Counted from the first letter of the stretch, positions 34,547-43,824 are shown. The stretch: 64,000 nt of DNA from Salinicoccus kekensis (GCF_900220995.1 NZ_OBQF01000006.1:124126-188125); one strand, 5' to 3'. Program-made: numbers and translations. The notes: generated from the letters alone by a model not told the origin.

Positions 34547-36318
34547 ATCGGTTGTGGTTCCGGATCACGGTATCCTTCTCTTTACTGACATTCACCCTGC
34601 TGGTCTTTCTATGGTTCTTCGTCGCCAGCGTCAGTGAAAATGCATTTAAGCAGATGACGGGTGAACACCTTTATGAAAACGCGCAGCTGGTGGCCCAGCT
34701 CATCGAGACGAGTGACCTTGAAGGCGGCTCGGAAGACCTGCAGGAAAGAATAGCCCTGTTCAGGGAGCCCGTCAGCATGCGTTTCACGATCATAGGCACC
34801 GATGGTGAAGTGCTTGCGGATTCAGAGAACGCACCCGGCACGATGGAAAACCACGGTGAAAGGCCGGAAGTGCAGGAAGTCCTGGAGGAAAACCAGGAAT
34901 TCGGCGAATCCATACGGTTCAGCGAAACCGAGGAGACCGAGATGATGTATGTCGCAAGTCCGATCTATAACGCTGAAGGTATAATCAACGGCATCATCAG
35001 GACGTCATACCCACTCCACAACATTGAAGACACGATGGTCGTATTCTGGCGCGGGCTCGCAGTATTCCTCGCCATCATCCTGCTGATTGCAGCGGTTGCG
35101 GCAAGCATACTTGCACGGAGCATCACAAGGCCCGTCAGTGATATCATCGGTGTCACGAAGCGGCTGAGCGGCAAGGATTACAGCAGCCGTGTCCATACCA
35201 AAGTCTCGGGGGAGATTGGCGAACTCGCCGCTTCGGTCAACGACCTCGCGACGAACCTGCAGAATCAGATGCGTGCCCTCCATGAAAATGAGCAGCAATT
35301 ATCCACCATACTTTCCAACATGGTGAGCGGGGTCATGCTCATCAACCAGGAAGGCAGGATATTGATGATCAACTCTGCCATGGAAAAATTCCTCGGCCAG
35401 CACAACCAGTACATCGTCGGGCACGATTACAGGGATGTGGAAGACAACCTCGGACTGCGTGAAGGCATCGCCGCCGTTTTCAGGGAAAATGAAAAGCTCC
35501 AAAAAGAAATCACTGCAGGCGAGATGACCAAAAAGGTCTTCGATGCACATTTCGGGCCGTACTACGGCAATGGATGGAAGCAGAGGGGCGTCATCATCGT
35601 GCTACACGACATCACAGACATCAAGCGACTTGAAAATATGAGGAGTGACTTTGTGGCGAACGTCTCTCACGAACTCAAGACGCCGATCACCTCCGTAAAA
35701 GGGTTTTCAGAGACACTGCTCAGCGGCGAAGTTACAGATGAAGAGACGAGACGGTCCTTCCTGCAGATCATCTATGATGAAAGTGAACGCATCGACCGCC
35801 TCATCCGTGACCTGCTTCATCTCTCTCGCATCGAGAATAAGGTCTCTCCCCTGAATGTCCAGGATGTCGACCTTGTGAAGCTGATCCATACGATCACCAA
35901 TACGATGACGAAAGCCATATCGGAAAAGAACCTTGAAGTCACCCTTCCACCTTCAACGGAGACAGTGACCATCGAAGGAGATCCGGACCGCCTGAACCAG
36001 ATTCTGCTGAATCTGATTGCGAACGCGATCACTTACACGGGGGAAGGCGGCAGCATCCGGGTTTCTATTGAAATCACTTCTTCGAATGTCAGGATCTCAG
36101 TCAGTGATACGGGAATCGGCATACCCGAAGAATACATTCCGAGGGTGTTCGAACGGTTTTACAGGGTGGACAAGGCACGCTCCAGAAACTCCGGCGGCAC
36201 CGGTCTCGGACTTGCCATAGTCAAGCACCTTGTCGAATCACACAAAGGGAAGATAGAACTGGACAGCGTGGAAGGCGAAGGCACGACATTCACCGTGATA
36301 TTCCCGCTCGTACAATGA
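34543..36318 (+). CDS. phoR: Sensor histidine kinase PhoR
   Basis: 591-residue membrane kinase: helix 1 (~8-30), an acidic extracellular sensing region (~31-160), helix 2 (~165-188), HAMP (~190-240), PAS (~250-345), HisKA with VANVSHELKTPITSVKGF, and ATPase lid GSGGTGLGLAIVKH type (N-box NLIANAITYT). The layout is that of Firmicute PhoR. The external region is Glu-rich, in line with other exposed proteins here. It is followed by a 17-bp hairpin terminator. Confidence 0.88.
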   Translation: MNRLWFRITVSFSLLTFTLLVFLWFFVASVSENAFKQMTGEHLYENAQLVAQLIETSDLEGGSEDLQERIALFREPVSMRFTIIGTDGEVLADSENAPGTMENHGERPEVQEVLEENQEFGESIRFSETEETEMMYVASPIYNAEGIINGIIRTSYPLHNIEDTMVVFWRGLAVFLAIILLIAAVAASILARSITRPVSDIIGVTKRLSGKDYSSRVHTKVSGEIGELAASVNDLATNLQNQMRALHENEQQLSTILSNMVSGVMLINQEGRILMINSAMEKFLGQHNQYIVGHDYRDVEDNLGLREGIAAVFRENEKLQKEITAGEMTKKVFDAHFGPYYGNGWKQRGVIIVLHDITDIKRLENMRSDFVANVSHELKTPITSVKGFSETLLSGEVTDEETRRSFLQIIYDESERIDRLIRDLLHLSRIENKVSPLNVQDVDLVKLIHTITNTMTKAISEKNLEVTLPPSTETVTIEGDPDRLNQILLNLIANAITYTGEGGSIRVSIEITSSNVRISVSDTGIGIPEEYIPRVFERFYRVDKARSRNSGGTGLGLAIVKHLVESHKGKIELDSVEGEGTTFTVIFPLVQ

Positions 36319-36319
36319 A

Positions 36320-36357
36320 AAGACCCCTGCACGTGAAAAATCACGTGCAGGGGTCTT
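36320..36357. terminator. Hairpin between phoR and the RIC-like gene
   Basis: Perfect 17-bp stem from AAGACCCCTGCACGTGA to its complement with an AAAA loop. The exit on the plus strand (ATAATCTT) is poor in T; the minus-strand exit has TTTTC. Confidence 0.75.
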
Positions 36358-36363
36358 ATAATC

Positions 36364-37068
36364 TTAAAAAGTGGAACTCCGCTGCTCATATACAGCATCG
36401 AACAGCAGATCGCCTTCAAGGAACAGGTGGTTGAATGTATCCTTTTCCAGCTTTTCCAGCCGTTGGAGGACCAGCCTCATCTCTCCGGTCGCACCGGCCT
36501 CAGGCGTGTAATCATTCGTCAGTGCCCGCATTTCATAAAAGTATTGGGCCAGGGATTCATGTTCTCCCTTCAGGGTGGTCAAATAAGGCTTGAGCGCCTC
36601 AAGGAGGTGGGGATTCGGATTCTCCAGATAATTCTCAAGCATTTTAAAGGCGGTCCGCTCCTCATTTTCGATGTGTTCAAGGATATCGTCTTTCATCCTT
36701 TTAAAGAGCGTTTCGGCTTCTTCGAGTTCGGGCCGCTCTTTCTTATGCTGTTTGACCGCCTTTTCCATATACTCTTCAAGTACGGGCAGCTCATCTTTCA
36801 AATCTTCATGGTATTTTCTCTGTATATATTTCAATATGCTTTGCTCGTCCATATATTTGATGTCTATACCGTCTTCATTGACCGTTTCCATCTCATTGAT
36901 CTCATACAGCAGATTTTCTTCATCGAATCCTTTTTCCACTGCAGTATCTGCCAATGTTTTATCACCGTTATTGACGAAGTCCACCCTTAGTTCCCGGAAG
37001 ATATCTCCGGAGCGTGGCACTTCCTTCACAATTTCCTTTAAAGTCATATCGGATGTAATTGTCTTCAT
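36364..37068 (-). CDS. RIC/ScdA-like iron-sulfur repair family protein lacking the N-terminal Cys pair
   Basis: 234 residues with the ScdA/YtfE layout: short N-terminal ScdA_N domain (~1-60) and a four-helix hemerythrin-like domain. The di-iron ligands of YtfE/ScdA are kept (His87, His132, Glu136, His170, His214, Glu218), with spacing like YtfE. The family DFCCGG motif reads DFVNNG here, so both N-terminal Cys are gone. RIC proteins repair Fe-S or di-iron centres after NO or oxidative damage; without the Cys pair the mechanism may differ, or a second canonical copy may exist elsewhere. It is monocistronic, with AAGGAGG before the ATG. Confidence 0.82.
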   Translation of the reverse strand: MKTITSDMTLKEIVKEVPRSGDIFRELRVDFVNNGDKTLADTAVEKGFDEENLLYEINEMETVNEDGIDIKYMDEQSILKYIQRKYHEDLKDELPVLEEYMEKAVKQHKKERPELEEAETLFKRMKDDILEHIENEERTAFKMLENYLENPNPHLLEALKPYLTTLKGEHESLAQYFYEMRALTNDYTPEAGATGEMRLVLQRLEKLEKDTFNHLFLEGDLLFDAVYEQRSSTF

Positions 37069-37138
37069 AAAAAGGCGCCTCCTTGTCTGGTTACTAGTAT
37101 TATTGCCATATATATAAATTTGAAACCTATTATATACA

Positions 37139-37164
37139 GTTTAGTGAAAGTTGACTGAGGGTAT
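37139..37164 (+). promoter_or_regulatory. SigB-type promoter upstream of the 37202 gene
   Basis: GTTTAG, 14-bp spacer, GGGTAT; one mismatch to the SigB consensus, about 38 bp before the start codon. Confidence 0.68.
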
Positions 37165-37201
37165 TATATAATTATTAATAAAAAGCCATGGAGGTCCACT
37201 C

Positions 37202-38212
37202 ATGAATAAGAATATTAAAACATTGCTCAATGTTCTTCCCATCATATTAGTGCCGCTGTTCACCGAAAGGAACCGGATAAAGGAACATCCCGAAATGGAG
37301 AAGCTCGGACACTTTTCAAGCACAGCCTACCATAATGTCAAAGATAAGGGTGAAGGCGTATACCACTCGGTCAAAGACACAGGCACGACCATCTACCATA
37401 CAGGCAAATCCGCTGCGGATACCGTCGGCAGCAAAATCAGCGACAAAAAGCAGGAACGTGCCTATCAAAAGGATATAAAATCCTACCAGCGGAGTATCAA
37501 AAAAGAAGATAAACTTCTTGTGCAATTTGAAAAGGACAAGGAGAAGCACCGCCAAAAAAGGCTGCAGGGAAATTTCACAAAGGATACCATCGTACCTAAA
37601 ATCATGCAGTCCGATAATGAGATGTCGAATGAAGACAAAATTGCAGGCATGACTGTGAGCTCCGCAGTGATTGCCGGGAAACCGGACACGGATACAGAGG
37701 ATCAGGCGGCAGCGGGTACGAACCGGGAAAACCAGGACATCGCAAAGTCATATGAAGAAGATATATCGATGAGCCGGGTATCTTTGACACAAGATGACGA
37801 AAAACGCCTGGAAATCGATATTCAGGACACGGCTGACGAAAAAGATGATAGAATGGACAATAAGACTGAACAATCCATATATGAGGAGAATGACATGACG
37901 ACCGATGTGCAGCAGTTATATTTCGACAAAGTGAAAGACCACGAAGAAAACATCAATGATTTCAATCCCGGTGAATTGTTCAAAAGACACCATGAAAAAC
38001 TGGATCCGACGGTCAGCTATGACGGAACGGGCGCCAAAGGAAAGACCGGATCAACCATCAGTGAAGATTCACTGTTCGGTCAGCATCGTGCGGCAGCCGA
38101 AGACCACTATACTGCCGGCGGCCGTAAAACCGGCATAAGGAACAGCGCGGGCAAAAGCAGGAAACAACGGAAGCTTGAAAAAAAGCTCAATAAAAAGAAG
38201 AGCAGGTTTTAA
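37202..38212 (+). CDS. Charged hypothetical protein with N-terminal hydrophobic segment
   Basis: 336 residues, not recognised. Residues 5-20 (IKTLLNVLPIILVPLF) are the only hydrophobic stretch and may anchor it. Residues ~40-75 contain a threefold motif of the form Y-H-x-(V/T)-K-D/S-x-G. Then a Lys-rich helical part (~80-125), an acidic, Thr/Asp-rich disordered middle (~135-240), and a basic end RKQRKLEKKLNKKKSRF. The opposing charges of middle and tail could allow self-association or nucleic-acid/cell-wall binding, but that is speculation. GGAGG precedes the ATG, and the SigB-type promoter suggests a general-stress protein. The LOG-family gene follows 30 bp later and may be co-transcribed. 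Confidence 0.7.
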   Translation: MNKNIKTLLNVLPIILVPLFTERNRIKEHPEMEKLGHFSSTAYHNVKDKGEGVYHSVKDTGTTIYHTGKSAADTVGSKISDKKQERAYQKDIKSYQRSIKKEDKLLVQFEKDKEKHRQKRLQGNFTKDTIVPKIMQSDNEMSNEDKIAGMTVSSAVIAGKPDTDTEDQAAAGTNRENQDIAKSYEEDISMSRVSLTQDDEKRLEIDIQDTADEKDDRMDNKTEQSIYEENDMTTDVQQLYFDKVKDHEENINDFNPGELFKRHHEKLDPTVSYDGTGAKGKTGSTISEDSLFGQHRAAAEDHYTAGGRKTGIRNSAGKSRKQRKLEKKLNKKKSRF

Positions 38213-38242
38213 ACTAACAGATTGGATTGCGGGTGAAGCACA

Positions 38243-38839
38243 GTGGACATAAAAAGAATAACTGTATTTTGCGGTGCAACATCAGGCAGACTGCCTAAGT
38301 TCGAAGAAGCCGCGTACAAGCTCGGAAAAGATATCGCTGAAGCCGGTTACGAACTGGTTTACGGCGGAGGTTCGGCAGGGATGATGGGAGCCGTTGCAAA
38401 TGGCACGGTCGATGCCGGCGGCAAAGTGATCGGCGTCATCCCCCGTTTCCTTGTGGAACGCGAGATGGCCCACGAAAAAGTCCAGACATTGGAAGTCGTT
38501 CAGACGATGCACGAGAGGAAAGCCAGGATGGACGAACTCGGCGATGCCACCATCACACTTCCGGGCGGTGCAGGCACCCTGGAAGAGTTTTTTGAGATGT
38601 ATACATGGGGACAGATCGGCCTCCATCAAAAGCCTCTTGGCCTCATCAACACGAACAATTATTTTGATGATTTGATGGCCATGTTCGATAAGATGATTTC
38701 CGAAGAATTCCTGGAGGAAAGATACATGAATCAGCTGTTCATCGGTGAAGACCTGGAGTCCCTCGTCGCCCAGTTCGAGAACTTCAAGCCTCTGCCTGTA
38801 AGGACCTATAAAGACCTGCAAAAAGGGCATCGCTCATAA
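38243..38839 (+). CDS. LOG-family protein (TIGR00730, probable nucleoside-5'-monophosphate phosphoribohydrolase)
   Basis: 198-residue Rossmann-fold protein. The key motifs are GGGSAGMMGAVA and PGGAGTLEEFFE (family PGGxGTxxE), with HERKARMDELGDATITLPGG between them, as in LOG/YvdD enzymes that release the base from nucleoside monophosphates. The start codon is GTG 38243. In bacteria the physiological substrate is mostly unclear. The 3' end runs into a terminator shared with the convergent acetyltransferase. Confidence 0.88.
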   Translation: MDIKRITVFCGATSGRLPKFEEAAYKLGKDIAEAGYELVYGGGSAGMMGAVANGTVDAGGKVIGVIPRFLVEREMAHEKVQTLEVVQTMHERKARMDELGDATITLPGGAGTLEEFFEMYTWGQIGLHQKPLGLINTNNYFDDLMAMFDKMISEEFLEERYMNQLFIGEDLESLVAQFENFKPLPVRTYKDLQKGHRS

Positions 38840-38861
38840 TTTAAAGCGATGCCTCTTTTTT
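38826..38861. terminator. Terminator between LOG gene and GNAT gene
   Basis: Nine-base-pair stem GGCATCGCT / AGCGATGCC with a 10-base loop, then TCTTTTTT on the plus strand. It overlaps the last codons of both convergent genes. Confidence 0.75.
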
Positions 38862-39397
38862 ATGTCCATCTTATAAACGACATGGGTCTTGAGAGAATGG
38901 CCGTCGATGATTGATGGATGCTCAAAAGTGTATACTTTTTTCATACCCAGTTTCAGCATGATGTTGATCGATGGGTAATTGATGCCTGCAGTATATGCAT
39001 AAATTTCCTTGATGTCCGTATTGCGCTCTGCAAACTTCACGACCCCCCTCGCGGCTTCCGTCGCAAACCCTTGGTTCCAGTGCCGTTTCGCCAGGCGCCA
39101 CCCAATCTCGATAGAGGGCAGAAAATGCAGCCGCAAAGGGCCGTCCTCTTCCCAAACCTGGATGCCGGTAAATCCGATGAACTCTTTTGTATCCCTGCGC
39201 TCCACAGCAAACAAACCGAAGCCCCTCGCATCGATATCGCGCTGGGCGTTCAGTATGAATTCCCTGGATTCTTCCGGGGTGGCAGTATTCGGAAAATAAC
39301 GGCGAACATCCTCGTCCATATTCAACGCGATGAACTCCGGTATATCACTCTCTTTCCAATCCCTTAAAATCAGCCGCTTCGTTTTAATATATTTCAT
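38834..39397 (-). CDS. GNAT-family N-acetyltransferase (RimJ/RimL type)
   Basis: 187 residues. TKRLILRDWKESDIPEF at the N-terminus is the RimJ/RimL opening, EFIGFTGIQVW forms the central strand, and EIGWRLAKRHWNQGFATEAARGVVKFA is the acetyl-CoA loop region (the Q/R-x-x-G-x-A equivalent reads QGFATE). NYPSINIMLKLGMKK is the late motif common to the group. Substrate (ribosomal protein, amino acid or antibiotic) is unknown. It is single on its strand. Confidence 0.85.
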   Translation of the reverse strand: MKYIKTKRLILRDWKESDIPEFIALNMDEDVRRYFPNTATPEESREFILNAQRDIDARGFGLFAVERRDTKEFIGFTGIQVWEEDGPLRLHFLPSIEIGWRLAKRHWNQGFATEAARGVVKFAERNTDIKEIYAYTAGINYPSINIMLKLGMKKVYTFEHPSIIDGHSLKTHVVYKMDIKKRHRFKL

Positions 39398-39432
39398 ATC
39401 AACCCTCTATTGTGTTCATTCTTATCTTAAGG

Positions 39433-39774
39433 TCATCCGCTGACATGTTCACTTTCATTGTCCATCGGCGCTTCCTGTCTGATATAGCTGACGAGGCGGA
39501 CTTTCAATTCCTCTTTATCAAAATCATAAACTTCGATATTCTCTTTTTTTTCAGTTGTGGCGACGACATCAACAAAATCGGGCAGGTCTTCCAAATTGAA
39601 TTTTATGGTGAATGTCTCGAAGTCCTGCTCCGGGCTCGGCTTTTGTGCAACGACCCTCTTCTTCACTCCTGTCAGGTCCGTCACTTTCGACCCGACGATC
39701 TCTTCAATTTCTTTTCCAAGCTGATCGATTGTAAATGTTTCGCCTTCTATCAATGAAAATTTCTTTTCATGCAT
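39433..39774 (-). CDS. Hypothetical cytoplasmic protein
   Basis: 113 residues, acidic, without membrane segments or a motif I recognise. It starts MHEKKFSLIEGETFTIDQL and has a central alternating pattern (FETFTIKFNLEDLPDFVDVVA) suggesting beta structure. A GGAGAATG ribosome site precedes the ATG. It is 28 bp downstream of the lipoprotein gene on the same strand and probably shares its transcript. Confidence 0.6.
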   Translation of the reverse strand: MHEKKFSLIEGETFTIDQLGKEIEEIVGSKVTDLTGVKKRVVAQKPSPEQDFETFTIKFNLEDLPDFVDVVATTEKKENIEVYDFDKEELKVRLVSYIRQEAPMDNESEHVSG

Positions 39775-39802
39775 ATCGTCATTCTCCTTTCAGATTAACA
39801 GT

Positions 39803-40069
39803 CTATTCATCTTCCGGTGCCGCGTCGGATTCTTCTTCATCCTCATAGCTGTCGTCTGAATCACCCGAGAGCACTTCTTCAAGTTCTCTTTCCTTGTTCG
39901 TGATATCACTTTCAACCGCTTCGTTTTCACTCCGCACCTGTTGTATCTCGCTCTGAAGTTCACCGATATCCTCATTCACTTTTTCGAGATCTTTTTCCGC
40001 CTGTGTCGGCTCATTGCTGCATGCTGCTAAAAATACCGTCATAACGATTGCCAAAGCTGCTCTTTTCAA
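39803..40069 (-). CDS. Small lipoprotein with coiled coil and acidic tail
   Basis: 88 residues. Lipoprotein signal peptide with lipobox LAAC (Cys17), then a heptad coiled coil (~residues 25-68: DLEKVNEDIGELQSEIQQVR onward), then a very acidic tail (SGDSDDSYEDEEESDAAPEDE region). It would be anchored on the outer face of the membrane. Family unknown; resembles other short staphylococcal coiled-coil lipoproteins only in form. Confidence 0.7.
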   Translation of the reverse strand: MKRAALAIVMTVFLAACSNEPTQAEKDLEKVNEDIGELQSEIQQVRSENEAVESDITNKERELEEVLSGDSDDSYEDEEESDAAPEDE

Positions 40070-40134
40070 TACAGACTCCCCTTTTTACCAATGCTGTCAT
40101 TATAGCATTTTTGACGGGATTATTCTTTATGCAA

Positions 40135-40171
40135 ACAAAAAATATAGGTGATGCCTTCGACATCACCTATA
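40135..40171 (-). terminator. Terminator of binding-protein gene 1
   Basis: Perfect 11-bp stem TATAGGTGATG / CATCACCTATA with a 7-base loop and a run of T on the minus strand, 12 bp past the stop at 40183. Confidence 0.87.
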
Positions 40172-40182
40172 CCTCTTTTTCA

Positions 40183-41913
40183 TTATTCTGAAACAGTAGT
40201 CTCCCTGAGCTGATAGATGCCGAGCGCATCGATCTCAAAGTTCTCAACGTTCGAGTTGATTCCTGTAACAAAGTCCTGATGGTGGATGTAAATCATCGGT
40301 GCGATGTCCACAAGACCTTCCTGAAGTTCGCTGTAGATTTCCTCACGGGCTTCAGGATCTGTTTCGGTACGTCCTGCTTCGAGCAGCTCATCCACATTGT
40401 CGTTCGACAGGAATGAACGGTTGCCCGGATCGCCGTGCATTGTTGAATGCAGGAGTGGATACATGCCGTAATCCGCATCACCCGTCACTGTCGACCAGCC
40501 AAGCACGAACATATCATGGTCGCCGTTCGCTGTAGTTTCCAGATACGCACCCCACTCGAGCTGTTGTACAGAAACATTGATATTGAGTTCTGCAAGTGCT
40601 TCCTGCATATAGACAGCAGTGTCTATACGCTGCGGCTGGTCATTCGTAAGGATTTCAATATCAAACCCATCTTCATGACCTGCTTCCGCCATCAGTTCCT
40701 GTGCACGTTCGAGGTCGTAAGTGATACCTTCGACACTGTCATCGTACCCGAAAACGCCCGGGGCAAGCGGTCCTTCTGCAGGTGTTCCGACACCCTCATA
40801 AATACCCTCGATGATCGCTTCGCGGTCGATGGCATATGAGATCGCCTGACGCACCAATGGATCATCCAATGGCTCCTGTTCCACGTTGAAGCCGACATAT
40901 GACAAGCCGAGTGACGGTGTTAAATCGACTTCGGTCGAATCATGGGATTCGATGCGGTCGATGTTCGTCGGTTCTGCACCGCCTGCAATGTGGCTTGAGC
41001 CCGTCTCGATTTCAGCAAGACGTGCGCCTGTTTCCGGTACGACTTTGAACGTCACCGTATCAAGCTGTGCCGCATTCTCATCGTCATGATACTCTGCGTA
41101 GTTCGCAAGCACGACATTTTCACCTGCAGCACGTGATTCGAATTCAAACGGTCCTGTGCCTACAGGATTGTCGGCAATATGGTTGCCGACTTCGTCGGTG
41201 ATTGCATCTGCAACTTCCTCATGTGACTCTCCGCCTTCTTCACGGAGTTCGTAATACTCTTCAACCGACATCTCTTCACCCGCTTCAGACAGCGCAGCTT
41301 CGTAGTCAGCATCAATCACTTCTTTGCTGATCATGCCGCCTGCATCATGCGCAAGGTGTGCAAGGATCGGTGCAAACGGGTATTCCAGGTTGATATGGAC
41401 CGTGTAGTCATCGACTACGTCCACCCCGGTCACCATTTCATATAAGAACATACGTGGGGATGCGACCGCCGGGTCGAGTAAGCGTTCCAGGTTCGCTTCC
41501 ACCACTTCTGCATTAAACTCTGTTCCGTCATGGAAAGTCACGCCTTCTTTCAAAGTGAACTCCCATGTCGTATCATCCACTTCTGTCCATTCTGTTGCCA
41601 GTCGCGGCTGGACTTCCATGTTCTCATCCAAGTATGTAAGTGATTCATACATGTTGTTACGCACGTTACTTGAAGGAACATCGTTGTTTCCGTGTGGATC
41701 GAGACTCACGATATCCGATGCTTCCGAAATGACAAGGTCTCCACCGCCGGATGCTTCACCTGAAGCGTCTTCAGTGCTTTCCCCGTTCTCGGTTGTCGCG
41801 TCATCTCCGTTCTCCGCCGCAGGATCGACATCACTGTCATCCGCACAGGCGACCAGTACTACGGAAAGAACTGCAACCATTGCCATCATCAGCAATAATC
41901 TGAAATTCTTCAT
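40183..41913 (-). CDS. ABC transporter substrate-binding lipoprotein 1 (SBP family 5)
   Basis: 576 residues, extracellular receptor for a peptide/glutathione/opine-type importer. Signal peptide with lipobox LVAC followed by a very acidic linker (~25-60). The family-5 body starts DIVSLDPHGNNDVPSS, has FTLKEGVTFHDGTEFNAEVV, the insert MSVEEYYELREEGG, the hallmark GTGPFEFESRAAGE, and DPLVRQAISYAIDREAIIEG. It is the only one of the four paralogs here retaining GTGPF. It stands alone between terminators, presumably serving the permease/ATPase operon at 48877-52818. Ligand unknown; relatives are often annotated as glutathione-binding. Confidence 0.88.
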   Translation of the reverse strand: MKNFRLLLMMAMVAVLSVVLVACADDSDVDPAAENGDDATTENGESTEDASGEASGGGDLVISEASDIVSLDPHGNNDVPSSNVRNNMYESLTYLDENMEVQPRLATEWTEVDDTTWEFTLKEGVTFHDGTEFNAEVVEANLERLLDPAVASPRMFLYEMVTGVDVVDDYTVHINLEYPFAPILAHLAHDAGGMISKEVIDADYEAALSEAGEEMSVEEYYELREEGGESHEEVADAITDEVGNHIADNPVGTGPFEFESRAAGENVVLANYAEYHDDENAAQLDTVTFKVVPETGARLAEIETGSSHIAGGAEPTNIDRIESHDSTEVDLTPSLGLSYVGFNVEQEPLDDPLVRQAISYAIDREAIIEGIYEGVGTPAEGPLAPGVFGYDDSVEGITYDLERAQELMAEAGHEDGFDIEILTNDQPQRIDTAVYMQEALAELNINVSVQQLEWGAYLETTANGDHDMFVLGWSTVTGDADYGMYPLLHSTMHGDPGNRSFLSNDNVDELLEAGRTETDPEAREEIYSELQEGLVDIAPMIYIHHQDFVTGINSNVENFEIDALGIYQLRETTVSE

Positions 41914-42036
41914 ACATTTACCTCCTATTATTAAAATTAAATGAAATTCCTGACCTTTTTTTAATATACCTTAACTCTTTTTTAATTTCAATGAAGCTTT
42001 TGAAATATCTTACAATTATGAGAAATCACAAACAAA

Positions 42037-42060
42037 AAAAGGAGGAATATTCCTCCTTTT
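42037..42060 (-). terminator. Terminator of binding-protein gene 2
   Basis: 24-bp perfect palindrome, AAAAGGAGGAAT and its complement, with further A on the plus side giving a T run on the minus strand. Confidence 0.8.
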
Positions 42061-42068
42061 AAATAATA

Positions 42069-43760
42069 TTATTCATTCAATGTAACTTCTCTGAAGTCAA
42101 AAATGTTGTAACTGTCGATATAAATGCCTTCCACATTGTTGTGGTATGCATTCAGGTTTTCACCGTGACGGACGAAAATTGCCGGTGCTTCATCGACCAG
42201 TATCTGCTGGGCCTCTTCATAAATCTGCTGGCGTTCATCATCATCTGTAACCTGTGCACCTTCATCAAGCAGTGCATCCAGCTCATCGTTGGCAAAGAAG
42301 GACCTGTTTCCTGTATCGCCCATATTATCTGAATGGAATAACGGTGCGATGCCGTTGTCCGGGTCACCTGTCGAGTTCGACCAGCCAAGGATGAACATAT
42401 CATGTTCCCCGTTTGCCGTAGCATCGAGGTATGCACCCCATTCAACCTGCTCGACATTGACATTGATGTTGAGGTCGCCAAGTGATTCCTGCAGGAATAC
42501 GGCCATATCCACACGTTCAGGGTTATCATCGTTCACCATCAGGTTGATGTCGAAACCGTCCCCGTGTCCTGCTTCTTCCAGTAACTCCTGTGCCCTGTCC
42601 GGATCATATTCGAGTCCTTCGAGATCTTCGGAATGTCCCAGTATACCAGGAGCAAGCGGTGCCACTGCAGGTTCGCCTGAATCATTGTACACTCCGGATA
42701 ATACAGCTTCCTTATCGAATGCATGCGTAATCGCCTGACGGACGAGTGGATCATCAAGCGGTTCACTCTCCACATTGAAACCGATATAGTCGATTGAGAC
42801 CGATTCATTGCGGTCGAGTGTCACGTCGTCATTGCCTTCCACCCGGTCGATGTTGCTCGACTGTACTGCAAGAATGAAGTCCGATGATCCCGTTTCAAGT
42901 TCGGCAATGCGCGATCCCGTCTCTGACACCACTTTATAAGTGACGGAGTCTATCGTTGCCGGACCGTCCCGGTAGTCTTCATATTTGGTGAGTACGGTGT
43001 TTTCACCCGGGTTCCTGGATTCGAACTGCATATAGTTCGTACCGACAGGCTCCTGTTCTATCAGGGTGCTGACGTCCCCTGCAATGGCGTTCGCCACTTC
43101 CGCGTGTGCATCTCCGCCTTCTTCCCGGAGTTCATAATATTCCTCGACGGACATATCCTCCTCCGCTTCGGACAATGCATTCTCATAGTCCGCATCGATC
43201 AGATCCTTACTGACCAGCTTGCCGGCACCATGTGACAGGTTGTTCAGCAGCGGTGAATAAGGATACTCGAGCTCCAGCTGGACCGTGTAATCATCCACCA
43301 CATTCACGTTTTCAACCATCTCCAGAAGGAAAGCCCTCGGGGAGGCTACAGCAGGGTCGAGTAAACGGTCGAAGTTCGCTTTGACGACTTCTGCATTGAA
43401 TTCGCTGCCGTCATGGAAGACGACGCCTTCCTTCAACGTGAACTCCATCGTCGTCTCATCTACTTCTTCCCATTCTTCTGCAAGCAGCGGTACGATTTCA
43501 AAATTTTCATCCTGTGTGACCAGGCCTTCATATATCTCATCCCGTACCTGTTCAGACGGCACATCGTTGCTGCCGTGCGGGTCCATTGAGACCGCGTCAC
43601 TCGGAATCGCAATCGTCAGATCGCCGCCGGCGGCTGTTTCTGTCTGATCGTCAGAAGCATCCCCTTCCGCCGCTTCCTCATCGACGCTGTCGTCATCAGT
43701 ACATGCTGCAAGTACAAGCACCATTATACTGACTAAAAATAATTTCCAAAAGCTCTTCAT
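42069..43760 (-). CDS. ABC transporter substrate-binding lipoprotein 2 (SBP family 5)
   Basis: 563 residues. Lipobox LAAC (Cys20), acidic linker, then the family-5 fold: DAVSMDPHGSNDVPSE, FTLKEGVVFHDGSEFNAEVV, MSVEEYYELREEGG, and DPLVRQAITHAFDKEAVLSG. The GTGPF hallmark is replaced by GTNYMQFESRNPGE. It is closest by eye to paralog 3 (42069 and 43881 share SGVYNDSG and the NRSFFAND/NRSYFQNE region). It probably recognises a ligand related to, but different from, that of paralog 1. A CodY-like box lies 65 bp upstream of the start. Confidence 0.87.
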   Translation of the reverse strand: MKSFWKLFLVSIMVLVLAACTDDDSVDEEAAEGDASDDQTETAAGGDLTIAIPSDAVSMDPHGSNDVPSEQVRDEIYEGLVTQDENFEIVPLLAEEWEEVDETTMEFTLKEGVVFHDGSEFNAEVVKANFDRLLDPAVASPRAFLLEMVENVNVVDDYTVQLELEYPYSPLLNNLSHGAGKLVSKDLIDADYENALSEAEEDMSVEEYYELREEGGDAHAEVANAIAGDVSTLIEQEPVGTNYMQFESRNPGENTVLTKYEDYRDGPATIDSVTYKVVSETGSRIAELETGSSDFILAVQSSNIDRVEGNDDVTLDRNESVSIDYIGFNVESEPLDDPLVRQAITHAFDKEAVLSGVYNDSGEPAVAPLAPGILGHSEDLEGLEYDPDRAQELLEEAGHGDGFDINLMVNDDNPERVDMAVFLQESLGDLNINVNVEQVEWGAYLDATANGEHDMFILGWSNSTGDPDNGIAPLFHSDNMGDTGNRSFFANDELDALLDEGAQVTDDDERQQIYEEAQQILVDEAPAIFVRHGENLNAYHNNVEGIYIDSYNIFDFREVTLNE

Positions 43761-43824
43761 TCCCCATCCCCCATTTCTCTAAGTTATTAACATAATACTT
43801 CATTCTGTGAATTCAATCAATATG

